A stretch of DNA of 64,000 bases from Trichomonas vaginalis G3 (lineage: Eukaryota; Parabasalia; Trichomonadida; Trichomonadidae). The notes beneath the pieces are model-generated. The model had not been told where the DNA came from and ran no database searches. It was given only the letters and a program-made list of their open reading frames with translations. Numbering within the stretch: the first letter of the stretch is position 1; each line of letters opens with the position of its first letter. Where the stretch lies: the NCBI RefSeq assembly GCF_026262505.1, contig NC_067206.1:4492879-4556878 (forward strand), written 5' to 3'. This document shows, piece by piece, positions 24,476 to 33,874 of this stretch. The position numbers and the translations under genes are program-made.

Positions 24476-27400
24476 GAACTTCAACTTACGAATAAAGCTT
24501 GTTTTAGTCGTTATTGAGAAGTTAAACTTTTCAGCAAAGCAAGGACTAGAAGACTTACATAAGTCAAATCCAATCTCTTGACCGTCATAAAGTGCTTTAT
24601 ATAACTTCATAACACTGAACTCAGAGTCTTTGTCAAATTTTCCTTGCGGAACCATTAAACCTTTATCTTCATCATAGAAACACTGAACAGAGTCAGGAAA
24701 CATTTCATTAGCGGTTAAAGCAATAACATCTTGCTTCACGCCTTTCATTCTGCAGTGAAATGCAACTTCATTTAAATCGTTAGTGAGTAAGTCTATGTAG
24801 GTCTTCTTTCCACAAAATATTGACTTGTATGCTAAACTTTGTTTTCCAGGTGTTATTTCTGCGAAGTCAGAATGAAATTGACCAAGGTTTTTACCAATGA
24901 GAACTCTTCCATAACGTTTCTCAAACTCTTCAGCTAAACGAGGGATATCTTCATTGTAGAGATGCATACTGTCCGTATCGCTATAAAAGATGTCCATTCC
25001 TAAGTCCTCAGCAGTACAGAATACTTCACACATTATTCTCTTCGACATAGACAGAATGTTAACACCAAGTGGACAGAAGTTAAAGTGTCTGCAAATGCTT
25101 TTCGTTAGCTTGAAAATAGTTTTATCTGAACCATCCAAACCTTCGAACTTCACTATATGGTTGTAGTTTCTGATGGCATATCTTATAGCATCTTTGTCAT
25201 TTACTATGGTTATTTTTGACTCAATAGGAGATAGAATAGTTTTGCCATAAATACTGTTCAGAATGAGCTTTATATTTTCTTGCAAAGGATTTCCTTCTTT
25301 CTTATACTTTAACCTTAACTCAAACAACTTCTTTACTTCATCTCTTATTCTAATATCTCTGTTTCCATCGTAATAGTATCCTTGCAACACTTCACATTTG
25401 ACACCTTGATATTTTATGAGGTCTTGTAATGTTATATGGTCAACATACATTAAACAGCAAGTGTTTGAACTTCTGGGAACGTTAAGTTCTGGATTTAGTT
25501 CAGGGTCACAAACTATTAAAGGAAAGTGTCTATGTATTCCAATCTCTGTTATCTTAATGAGAACAAAGAAGCCGGACATAAACTTTTCACCAATGGGTTC
25601 CTTTTGGTCGTCATCGAATAAATGTCTCATGAGATACTCTGTGCTTAGCATCTCATCCTTCATAACCTTTGGAATTCCTTCTAAAGTATAAAGTCTTGCT
25701 ATAGCGGATGGATATAATGAAACAGCGTCGAAATCAGCAATGAGTTTCTTTTCGCTCTTTTGTTTCATGTTATCTGACAACATACATCTTCCACCTTGAA
25801 TACAGCGTGAAATAAATTCTCTTGGTTTATTTGAGAGGTCATAAAGATTTCCATTCGGGAAGTATACTCTGTTCTCAAACAATTTGTTAGCAATTGAACA
25901 AATACTAACGTAGTCATAAACGTTTAAATCAAATTCTTTCAATAAGTCATTGCGGAACTTAACAAAACCTTCTCTTAAAATTCTTACATCTTGTTTGCAA
26001 TAAAACGTGCTATATTTTTCTAAGTCGAAGTGGTTCTCATCTATTCTGCAACCTTTGATGGAATCTATGTTTTTCATGAATGTATCTGCATCCCGGATAA
26101 ACTTACATGCTTCAGAAATGACACCAGTTCTGTTGTCATTTGCTAACAAAACACTGCTGTAGTAGTTATATGGAAATACTTCTTTCGGTCCTGTTTGTAA
26201 GTTAAACATAGCAGGAAATAGTTTAAGCTTCTTATTTATAACACTGTAAGAGTCTTTTATAATAATTGCCCGTCCTTTATATAAGCCAGTTATTTGCATT
26301 GTTCGTGAACCTTTAATGATGGGAGTTCCTTTCACTTCTGTCATGTGTCTTAAGATGAAGTTTATATCATAACTGAGGTTATGGAAATATATTAAACTCT
26401 TGTCAGGAAGTCGTTCCAAAAATTCTGTTGCACAGTTCTGACCCCATATGCTTTCACTCACTGAACCATCTTCACTGTCATAACAGATGTTAAAAGCTTT
26501 ATGAAAGCCATCGGTACTGCACTCAAAGTCAGCAAAGAAAACATGCTCAGGAATGAACTTACATTTAGCTTTATTTACTTCTTTTGACTCTGCTTTCTTC
26601 TTCAGTTGTACACAATACTTTGGAGCATATGTCAAATCTTTAAATGGTGCAAGGTTCTGTTTATATAAGTCAGTCGTATATGTGAAAAGTTCTCCATAAG
26701 AAATAGGTTCAAAATATTTGCACTCCTACAATGTTTTCATAACATCCCATAAATTCTATCCATGCGAACAATGTATTTACCATCTCTCTTTGTATAAATC
26801 TTCATTTGTTTCTCAATGTTCATTCCACCACACTCCTTCAAGATTTCTATATAGTTGCGAATGAAATATGTTGTCATTGGTAATCTTTCGTTTAGCATGT
26901 AGTGGTCTTCAACAAGAAGTAAGTCAATAGTTCGAGCAGTTTCACATTCTTTTGGTATGTATCTCTTTATTTCATTATGTCTTGAGTCATTGAAATAACC
27001 AATGGTAACATTAAATGCTATACTTGTTGCGTCAGAAATTTCTTGTACTTTACTTTGAGGAAAGTTCTCTAACACGAATGACTTCTCTCATGTGGTCAAT
27101 AGTTTCTTCATCTACTCCAGCCTGAATGCAAGCATAAACGAAACAATTGTCTTCTGTCATAAGTGCTGCAGTTCTTTTGTTCAGTTCATTGAAGATTTGG
27201 TAGCGTTCAAGATTTATAGGTAATGTGCAAAGATACTTCCAGAACTGACCGCTTCTCTTCTTATAAAACTTCTTTTCACCATTATCTTTCCAAAAGCTTT
27301 CTATAAGTGCTGGGTTTCCTGTTTGCTTAAGAGCTTCCAAAATGGCTTTCTGGTCATTTGTCAGTGTGCTTTCATCTCTATATGGTCTCTTTTTTGGTTT

Positions 27401-28245
27401 GCCTTTCTTTACATCTGACATCGTTAAGCCTTCATATTCTGTTAAATCATACATCTTTATTTCGGTAAGATTCTTTATGTTTGTCAAGAAGAAGTCATAG
27501 TGCATTTCAACAATACCTGCAGCATTTGCTTCTATCTCTGATATAAAGTTCTCCTTCAAGAGCTGATGTAGTAATGTTCCAATATTATTGAGGTTTAACG
27601 TAGAACATTCATACTTTCCACCAAGTTTATAACATACCATCCATCTCTGTTGTGAGTTTATTTTAATTTTCTCTAAGAGTCTCATGAAAACCTTACCGAA
27701 ATGTTTGTGTAAGTAGTCTCTGTTTGGTTCATCTAAAGCTTCGATGTTAAAGTCAATGAGTCTATTGCCTGACTTCACATTTCTCTTCCTATTCTCTTCA
27801 TCTTTCTTTAACCATCTCTCACCTTCTTTTGGTTTGTCGTCAATGGAACGAATGACATCGTTAGCTTTGCGAACTTGTTCTATAGCACTTTTAAACATCT
27901 CTCTTCTCTGTTGTTTCAGTGTGTCGTCTCTTCTTCTTGTTTCACCAACGTTCGCATTTGTTATGTCAAACATCTCACGCCTTACTTCATGAGGTACTGA
28001 ACGTCTATGATATAAGTCAATAGCAATGTCATTTAAAGGAAATGCTATTGCATGAACTTCGTCCTCGCCGCGTTGCGGCTTTATGAACTCATGAATTCTA
28101 TCATAACTTATTGCACCATTATAGTCATTGAGGATGTCAGCGAGTGCTTTTTGTTTGTTGCGTAATGCTTTGCAACATCTATATTAGCTTCTGTAAGAAG
28201 TTGTTTTATTTCCGAGTGTTCTAACTTAGACAACTTCCGATACAT
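24473..28245 (-). pseudogene. Protein-primed DNA polymerase B, broken copy (B)
   Basis: Homologous throughout to the whole PolB of A (6842-10690). The polymerase half with DFDAVSLYP, NSIYGK and SDTDS motifs is well preserved. About three breaks in the N-terminal half. The start lies next to the divergent 157-aa gene as in the other copies. Confidence 0.92.
28051..28081 (-). repeat. Double-hairpin repeat inside PolB (B)
   Basis: Same position as in A; GCCGC-AAC-GCGGC retained, second stem with one altered base (GGACGAAGTTC on the minus strand). Confidence 0.75.
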
Positions 28246-28335
28246 CTTTAGTAGGAAATAAAAAAATATTTTTTGAAAAAATTAGATTAGATTTTTTTAA
28301 GTTATTTTTCAAAATAATTTAATATTTTTATTTTA

Positions 28336-28809
28336 ATGAAACACATGCAAGATTGCAAGTTCTTTTCATACAATGCTCTCGCTACTGCCATCAAGAATGA
28401 GTTCAATGGTGCTTCAAACGTTAATGTTATCTTTAACAAGAAGTTTGTGAAAGAATCTAAGTTTGGTCAGTATGTCAGACCATTAGCTATCGTCATTGAC
28501 CGCAAACGTTATACTTCACAAGAGTTAGCAGTAGTTTTGAAACAAAAGAGTTTCTTCGTGAATGTCAAAGATACTCATTATACTGTTATAAAGAACTCTA
28601 ACATTGACTTCTTCAGTATTGCTTTAAATCTTTCCGAACAGAAAGAATATAAGAAGGGTGAAACAAATGTGAAATATTATCCTTCATCTCTGAAGACAAT
28701 AACGAACAAAGATGTTATACAGAAATTCTTACCAAAGGTTGAAGAAGCTTCTATTGACATTGACGAAGGAAGTGAAATGGTTGAAGAAATAGACCCTGAA
28801 GCTATTTAA
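28336..28809 (+). CDS. Conserved 157-aa Maverick protein, copy B
   Basis: Whole counterpart of 5851-6324 with a few substitutions (NGASNVNV for NGSANVNV). The leader ATATTTTTATTTTAATG matches A and C. Divergent from PolB across about 90 bp, where A carries its extra 125-aa gene. Confidence 0.75.
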   Translation: MKHMQDCKFFSYNALATAIKNEFNGASNVNVIFNKKFVKESKFGQYVRPLAIVIDRKRYTSQELAVVLKQKSFFVNVKDTHYTVIKNSNIDFFSIALNLSEQKEYKKGETNVKYYPSSLKTITNKDVIQKFLPKVEEASIDIDEGSEMVEEIDPEAI

Positions 28810-28826
28810 GCAAAAATATATTTTGG

Positions 28827-28982
28827 TTAGTCTTCATATGGATATTTTACAACAATTCCCCAATGTATAAACTTTTCATACGCTTTTTCATAAGCTTTAT
28901 ATACCTTCAGAAATTTTGCATAATCTTTTACATGTTGTTCGTTCTCTTCTTCTGTCATGAGTTCCGAATATTCTAAATTCAT
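28827..28982 (-). CDS. Small protein, 51 aa, short form
   Basis: MNLEYSELMTEEENEQHVKD then YAKFLKVYKAYEKAYEKFI and IHWGIVVKY. The longer 71-aa form in C (57240-57455) has an internal 20-aa duplication. Convergent with the 157-aa gene with only 17 bp between. Absent from A. Helical and charged; function unknown. Confidence 0.55.
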   Translation of the reverse strand: MNLEYSELMTEEENEQHVKDYAKFLKVYKAYEKAYEKFIHWGIVVKYPYED

Positions 28983-29036
28983 GTTCTTTCATATGAGATA
29001 AAATTTTATAAAAAAATAAAATTAGCTTAGATTTTT

Positions 29037-29865
29037 TTATTCTTCCTCTTTGAAGTTGTCGAAATATTCTGTTATCTTTTCCTTCAGTAATGGTAAGTCT
29101 TCTTTGAATGTAAGTATTGTGCAACCTTTGATGTCATAGTGTGTTTGAGGAAGAGTATTTTTGACAATTTCCTTTATTTGCTCATTCGGTGTCATTGAAA
29201 TCGGTAAGTTTTCACGATAGAACCAGTTTCTGTCAGATTTGTAAATCTTAGCAAGGTCGTAAAAGCTTTTGTTATTTCTTCTGACTAAATGCAACATAAC
29301 CATATCTCTATCTTCTTCTTTCTCCAACTCTTCAGCGTAAATCATATACTTATAACTCTTTTCCTTTCCTTTTGGTACTGAACGCGGTATTCTTTTCTGT
29401 ATGCTTTTGTCTTTGGATTCAATGACTTCATCTTTTGCTTGAAGTTTCTTTTCCAGCTCTCCACGTTCTGCTTTATATAGTTCATCTAACATCATGAAAA
29501 TATAACAAGCATAACGAGGTGAAGCCCACATTGCTACAGCATTTACTAAAAGTCTATGAACATAATAACCTTTCAAACCAGGAGCCAAATTCTTGCGATT
29601 TTCGAATGGAATCTCTTCCCTCGGTTTTCCGAGGGAAGCAATCATATGAGGAAATTCTTCTAAAAGTTCTTTAGCCTGTGGTTTTTTCAAACCAATGATA
29701 TGCTTGCTTTGTAGAAAGAAGAGCATTCATTATACTTTGCATTTGGTACATGTCATCTTTGACTGAACGAATGAGTCTCAATTGTTTGTTATACTGTATG
29801 TATTCGTATTCTTCATTTATGGCTTCATGAACGATAGCAGTTGTTGTGTTCTCTGTTGTTGACAT
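29037..29865 (-). pseudogene. KilA-N domain protein, broken copy (B)
   Basis: Counterpart of 4886-5746 and of the whole C copy at 57511-58338. KilA-N core GYYVHRLLVNAVAMWASPRY and the C-terminal NNKSFYDLAKIYKSDRNWFY are retained. One break or so. The start is the ATG next to GTATGTAAAGACAGAT. A GC-rich perfect palindrome, CTTCCCTCGG-TTTT-CCGAGGGAAG, lies inside the coding region near 29616-29639. Confidence 0.8.
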
Positions 29866-29920
29866 ATCTGTCTTTACATACAAAATAAAAAAATAAATAA
29901 AAATAAAATTAGCGTTATTT
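29866..29920 (-). promoter_or_regulatory. Conserved upstream element of KilA-N gene (B)
   Basis: On the minus strand CGCTAATTTTATTTTTATTT then TTTATTTTGTATGTAAAGAC just before the start. Confidence 0.65.
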
Positions 29921-29954
29921 TTCTATCTTTCACAAAAGACCAAAAATAAACGCT

Positions 29955-30566
29955 TTACATGTATTTTTCAGCAACTTCGTCAAATAATTTTATAGCTTTA
30001 TCTATCTCATCTACTTCAAACGTTTCTTTACCTTTTATGGGAGCACCATACATTTTCTCAAACTTTTCGAGTAGTTCTGTTTCTGCGGCTCTCATATCAT
30101 TAACGAACACAACCTTGACTCTATTGACTGTACTGTCATATCTTTGAGTTATATTATATGTCCTTCCTATCTTATATCTTTTTGTGTTGAAGTCCTTCGG
30201 TTTCTGAACGATGTAAAGTAAGCCTTCACTGCAACGTTCCGTATCGAATGAACCATAAGTTATGAAGTTATATCCAACAACTGGGTCAATCCATAACAAA
30301 ACTATTGGTATAAGACTTTTGTCGATGAGATATGCTGTAGTTCCATAGAATCTTACTGATATCATAAGCTCAGGATTTCTTGTCAAAATTTTCTGAGTTG
30401 AAGCATTTCTAACCCAGTCGTGTGTTTTCTTTCCAGATGGAAATATAATGTCTGACAAAGAATATTTGTTGTATTTCTTTGAGTATCTTACGTTTAAATC
30501 ACCTATTCTAACCACTTTGGTGTCATTGTCTATCTTTCTAACTGTTTCAAACTCAATGTTTGTCAT
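29955..30566 (-). CDS. KilA-N plus GIY-YIG (T5orf172-like) protein, B
   Basis: About 203 aa from MTNIEFETVRKIDNDTKVVR. The N-terminal half is KilA-N-like: RIGDLNVRYSKKYNKYSLSD, DWVRNASTQKIL and a late YLIDKSLIPIVLLW. The C-terminal half fits T5orf172/GIY-YIG: LLYIVQ, YKIGRT, ITQRYDS, then an AETELLEKFEK helix and a FEVDE end. Such proteins are DNA-binding or nuclease-like in phages, poxviruses and giant viruses. I chose the ATG at 30566, after the GTATGTAAGAACAGAA leader. Absent from A. Confidence 0.8.
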   Translation of the reverse strand: MTNIEFETVRKIDNDTKVVRIGDLNVRYSKKYNKYSLSDIIFPSGKKTHDWVRNASTQKILTRNPELMISVRFYGTTAYLIDKSLIPIVLLWIDPVVGYNFITYGSFDTERCSEGLLYIVQKPKDFNTKRYKIGRTYNITQRYDSTVNRVKVVFVNDMRAAETELLEKFEKMYGAPIKGKETFEVDEIDKAIKLFDEVAEKYM

Positions 30567-30622
30567 TTCTGTTCTTACATACAAAATAAAAAATAAATAA
30601 AAATAAAACTAACTTTATTTTT
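30567..30622 (-). promoter_or_regulatory. Conserved upstream element of GIY-YIG gene (B)
   Basis: On the minus strand AAAGTTAGTTTTATTTTTAT then TTTATTTTGTATGTAAGAAC. Confidence 0.65.
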
Positions 30623-30677
30623 TCTGTCTTAAGGAAATTCATGATTTTGTTGCTGAATTCAATAAAAATATATTTTA

Positions 30678-30725
30678 GGGTAGATGGTTAGATCTAACCT
30701 CATTTCTACCCTCTTTTCTACCCCA
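30678..30725. repeat. Palindrome-iteron block 7, TAG variant
   Basis: Core GGTTAGATCTAACC with GGGTAGA/TCTACCC iterons in place of GGTGA/TCACC. Core and iterons differ together from the common form. A second TAG-type block is at 32570-32630. Confidence 0.85.
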
Positions 30726-30850
30726 GTTATTTTATAAACGTTTCACATGGTAAACGTTATTTTTGGAATTTTGTGAAAACTCAACGGTTTGACACAAGCC
30801 ATATGCCATTTTACTCAGAATTTTGTTGCTGAATTCAGCAAAAATATATT

Positions 30851-30910
30851 TAGGTGAAGTGGTGAGATCTACCTTCTTTTCTCACCTGTTTTTTCACCTC
30901 TTTTTTTCAC
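30851..30910. repeat. Palindrome-iteron block 8
   Basis: AGGTGAAGTGGTGAGATCT then decayed right half and CACCTGTTTTTTCACCTC iterons, at the 3' end of the 313-aa-type gene. Confidence 0.8.
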
Positions 30911-31846
30911 AAGCGTTTTACATGAATTGTACGATGTATATTTGAAATCCTAAACAGTTTTGTAGCTTCTATTTCTTCTTTTAGTACATCGAATGTTTTA
31001 ACTATGCCGAAGGTTTCTTATTATTTCTTCTTGACGTCAGATAGAAGGAAATCGTCAGCAGTTGGATAGTTTTTGTTCAGAAATTCAAACATGTCCATTT
31101 TATTTTCTGCTGGTTTTTCTGCTTCTTTCTTTAAATCTGCATAGTCGTTTCTCATTCTTTCTATCTCTTTGACGGAGTAGTTATATCTCCTCATTGCTGC
31201 TTTACATTTAGAACATTGCGGGTTCATTTTTGCGTATAACATTGAAATAAAACCAGCTAAAAACAACTAAAGGTCAATTGCTCTCTTCATCTCAAACATA
31301 GCGGGTCTTATTTGTTGTTCCATACTTTGCCTCTTCTATCTTTATCTCTATTTCCCATACACATTCTGCAACTAACGAAACAAAGTTGTCGTAGGTCTTA
31401 AATTCTTCAGATTTATATATGTCAGAAACATTCTTATATACCATGTCGCAATCTTTGTCCATAACCTTATGGTTGCAATGAAATCCTAGAAACTCATAGT
31501 TTACCTTACGAATGAACTTCTTTATTTCTACTGAGTCAGTTGGTTTCACTTCAATTTCGTCGAATTCAGGAATAGTGAGTTTTTGTTGTTGGATTTCAGG
31601 TAGTTTAGGCAAATGGTCGATGAAGTCCTCCATTTCATAAAGATACTGTTCATTTGTTTTCATCTTTCGCACTACAGTCTAAATTACTTGTTAAAAGTTC
31701 TTGCTTTATCTTCTGGATTTTCTGTTTCAAAAGTATATGAAGAAGGAATGAAGCTTTTCATCTCTACTAAATAGATGTTGGATTCATGACTAACGAGTTT
31801 GGTGCTGTAGTTGTTTGTATTGCTGTTGTGCGATTGTTGAAATCAT
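30907..31846 (-). pseudogene. 313-aa-type Maverick protein, broken copy (B)
   Basis: Counterpart of 59163-60104 (whole, C) with the CSKCK pair and the HVKRL end region retained. Several breaks. Confidence 0.78.
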
Positions 31847-31928
31847 ATCTTTACATACAAAATAAAAAAAAATAAAAAAATAAAACTAACTTTATTTTTT
31901 ATTTCGGGAAAATTCATGAAAATTCAAG

Positions 31929-31978
31929 AGGTGAAAAAAGAGGTGAAAAAACAGGTGAGATCTCACCACTTCACCTAA
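31929..31978. repeat. Palindrome-iteron block 9
   Basis: AGGTGAAAAA iterons, perfect core GGTGAGATCTCACC, then ACTTCACC; first of two near-identical blocks bracketing a minisatellite. Confidence 0.9.
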
Positions 31979-31995
31979 ACATTATTTTTGGGTCC

Positions 31996-32383
31996 TTTAC
32001 ACTCATTACGAAGAAGTTTTGACAAAACATTTACGTTCATGTTTGACAAAACATTTACGAAGAAGTTTTGACAAAACATTTACGTTCATGTTTGACAAAA
32101 CATTTACGAAGAAGTCATGAAAATTCAAGAGGTGAAAAAAGAGGTGAAAAAACAGGTGAGATCTCACCACTTCACCTAAATTATATTTTTGGGTCCTTTA
32201 CACTCATTACGAAGAAATCATGACAAAACATTTACGTTCATGTTTGACAAAACATTTACGAAGAAATCATGACAAAACATTTACGTTCATGTTTGACAAA
32301 ACATTTACGAAGAAGTTTTGACAAAACATTTACGTTCATGTTTGACAAAACATTTACGAAGAAGTTTTGACAAAACATTTACC
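31996..32383. repeat. 49-bp higher-order minisatellite (element B)
   Basis: Alternating units CATTTACGAAGAAGTTTTG plus ACAAAA, and CATTTACGTTCATGTTTG plus ACAAAA, form a higher-order repeat of about 49 bp. The tract is interrupted by a palindrome-iteron block at 32129-32178. Related to the A tract at 3844-3996. Together with the neighbouring blocks it fills most of the gene-free stretch 31847-32753. Confidence 0.88.
32129..32178. repeat. Palindrome-iteron block 10
   Basis: Near-copy of 31929-31978 lying within the minisatellite; the pair looks like a segmental duplication of block plus repeats. Confidence 0.88.
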
Positions 32384-32435
32384 CGACATTCTCGTCAAAT
32401 ACAAAAAATGACACTTTTTCATTAGATAACTGTTA

Positions 32436-32473
32436 TTTTTTGACGAAGTGAAGATTGACACTTCGTCAAAAAA
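32436..32473. repeat. 15-bp perfect inverted repeat
   Basis: TTTTTTGACGAAGTG pairs with CACTTCGTCAAAAAA around AAGATTGA. It lies just downstream (minus strand) of an upstream element that has no gene after it. Confidence 0.75.
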
Positions 32474-32477
32474 ATCC

Positions 32478-32545
32478 CTGAAATCATGTCTTTACATACA
32501 AAAAATACAAAATAAATAAAATAAAACTAACTTTATTTTTTATTT
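32478..32545 (-). promoter_or_regulatory. Orphan copy of the conserved upstream element
   Basis: On the minus strand AAAGTTAGTTTTATTTTATT, then TTTTGTATGTAAAGACATG, as before the KilA-N genes, but only a very short frame (MISGIF...) follows. It looks like a vacant or lost gene slot. Confidence 0.5.
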
Positions 32546-32569
32546 CGGGAAAATTCATGAAAATTCAAG

Positions 32570-32630
32570 AGGGTAGAAATGAGGGTAGAAATGAGGGTAG
32601 AAATGAGGTTAGATCTAACCATCTAACCTA
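32570..32630. repeat. Palindrome-iteron block 11, TAG variant
   Basis: Three GGGTAGAAATGA iterons, core GGTTAGATCTAACC, then ATCTAACC. Second occurrence of the variant in which core and iterons differ together. Confidence 0.85.
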
Positions 32631-32645
32631 AACATTATTTTTGGT

Positions 32646-32674
32646 CATGGACTTCGTCCTCGCCGCTTTGCGTC
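32646..32674 (-). repeat. Double-hairpin repeat, intergenic (B)
   Basis: On the minus strand GACGC-AAA-GCGGC then GGAC-GAA-GTCC. Not present at the same position in C (60230-60260). Confidence 0.75.
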
Positions 32675-32753
32675 TTTATGTTAAAATAAATGGTATCATT
32701 AATAATTTCATGACTGTTCTCGTTCATGTCTGATTTACATCCAATGAAAAAGT

Positions 32754-33834
32754 TTAGAAGAATTTTCTTATTCTTTCTGGCATATTTTTGTCTTTCCAGT
32801 ACTCCCGCTCTAATGGTCCCAGATGTGTTGGCTTTGACTCTCTCAAGTTCTTAGATGGTATAACATCTTCAACACCTCCTTCATATCTTACTTTATAAGT
32901 GTCATCGTTTTATGTTATAGTCAAGTATTTCAATAACCACTCCTCGCTTTGCTTCGTCAATGGTTTCAGCAAGTTTGCCATTACTACTTTCGACTAATTT
33001 ATGTCGAGGGTAAAACGCAATAGAGTCGTCAGCAGCTTTTATAAGATATCCATTACCTTGCGTAGAGTCTACGATATAATAGTTTCTACTTAACCTTAAA
33101 CGTTCTTTGTCAACGGTTTGTCGTCAAGGACTACACGAACTTTTGTACCAGGAATGAGGGTAAATTGTGTTGAATTTCTGATATTTTGTGTTTACTTCGT
33201 TTCTTTTGTATATACTTTCTTCTTTGTTGTTGTGTCATTGAATTTTGTGTATGTCCTGTTGTAGAATGTGTTGAGGAATTATATACTTCGAGAAAATGTT
33301 TCATTGTTTCTTCGATAAAGTCTCGCTCTTGGTTTAAATCTCTGAGAGTCCTTATGAAGCGGTTTATGATGCCGAGTATGTTATGGTTATGGTCTTCAGT
33401 AGTGTAGTGAGTTATGTTATGCTTAATGAGAAAATCTGTGATTTCATTGCTGAGGTATGCACTGTCTGTCTGATGTTAAAGTACTTGGGCTATGTTCTGC
33501 TACAAACTTTTGTAAAACTCTTAACACTTCACGAGTTCCTTATTTTTCATTGGATATGCATATGCTTTACGAGTGTTAAACATTAATGAAGATGAGGAAT
33601 GGTTTATGTCCTCTTTTCTGCTTTGAATGAGAGTGTCAAATTGGTATGCGTCAGGAGTGATGGAGTAAATTGGTAAAAAGTAGTCGTAAGGGTTTATTTT
33701 TGTTTGATATACAACATTTTTGTCAAAAGAACCTTTTCACTTCAGCTCTGTTAGTAAATCCCGACTCTTGCAGCTTCATTGAACTTCTTAAATGACCTCC
33801 ATGGATGTTGTTCGAATACTTCTTTCAAGCTCAT
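32754..33834 (-). pseudogene. Retroviral-type integrase, broken copy (B)
   Basis: Full-length homologue of the whole integrase at 60325-61410. Several breaks. Same position between the 313-aa-type gene and the fibre gene. Confidence 0.88.
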
Positions 33835-33874
33835 TTATGTAAAATTAAAGATTTTATTCTAGGCTCAAGCGCGT

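Noticed and set aside
31995-32385. CRISPR-like array
   Set aside because: The units are contiguous tandem repeats without unique spacers, in a eukaryotic element; it is a minisatellite.
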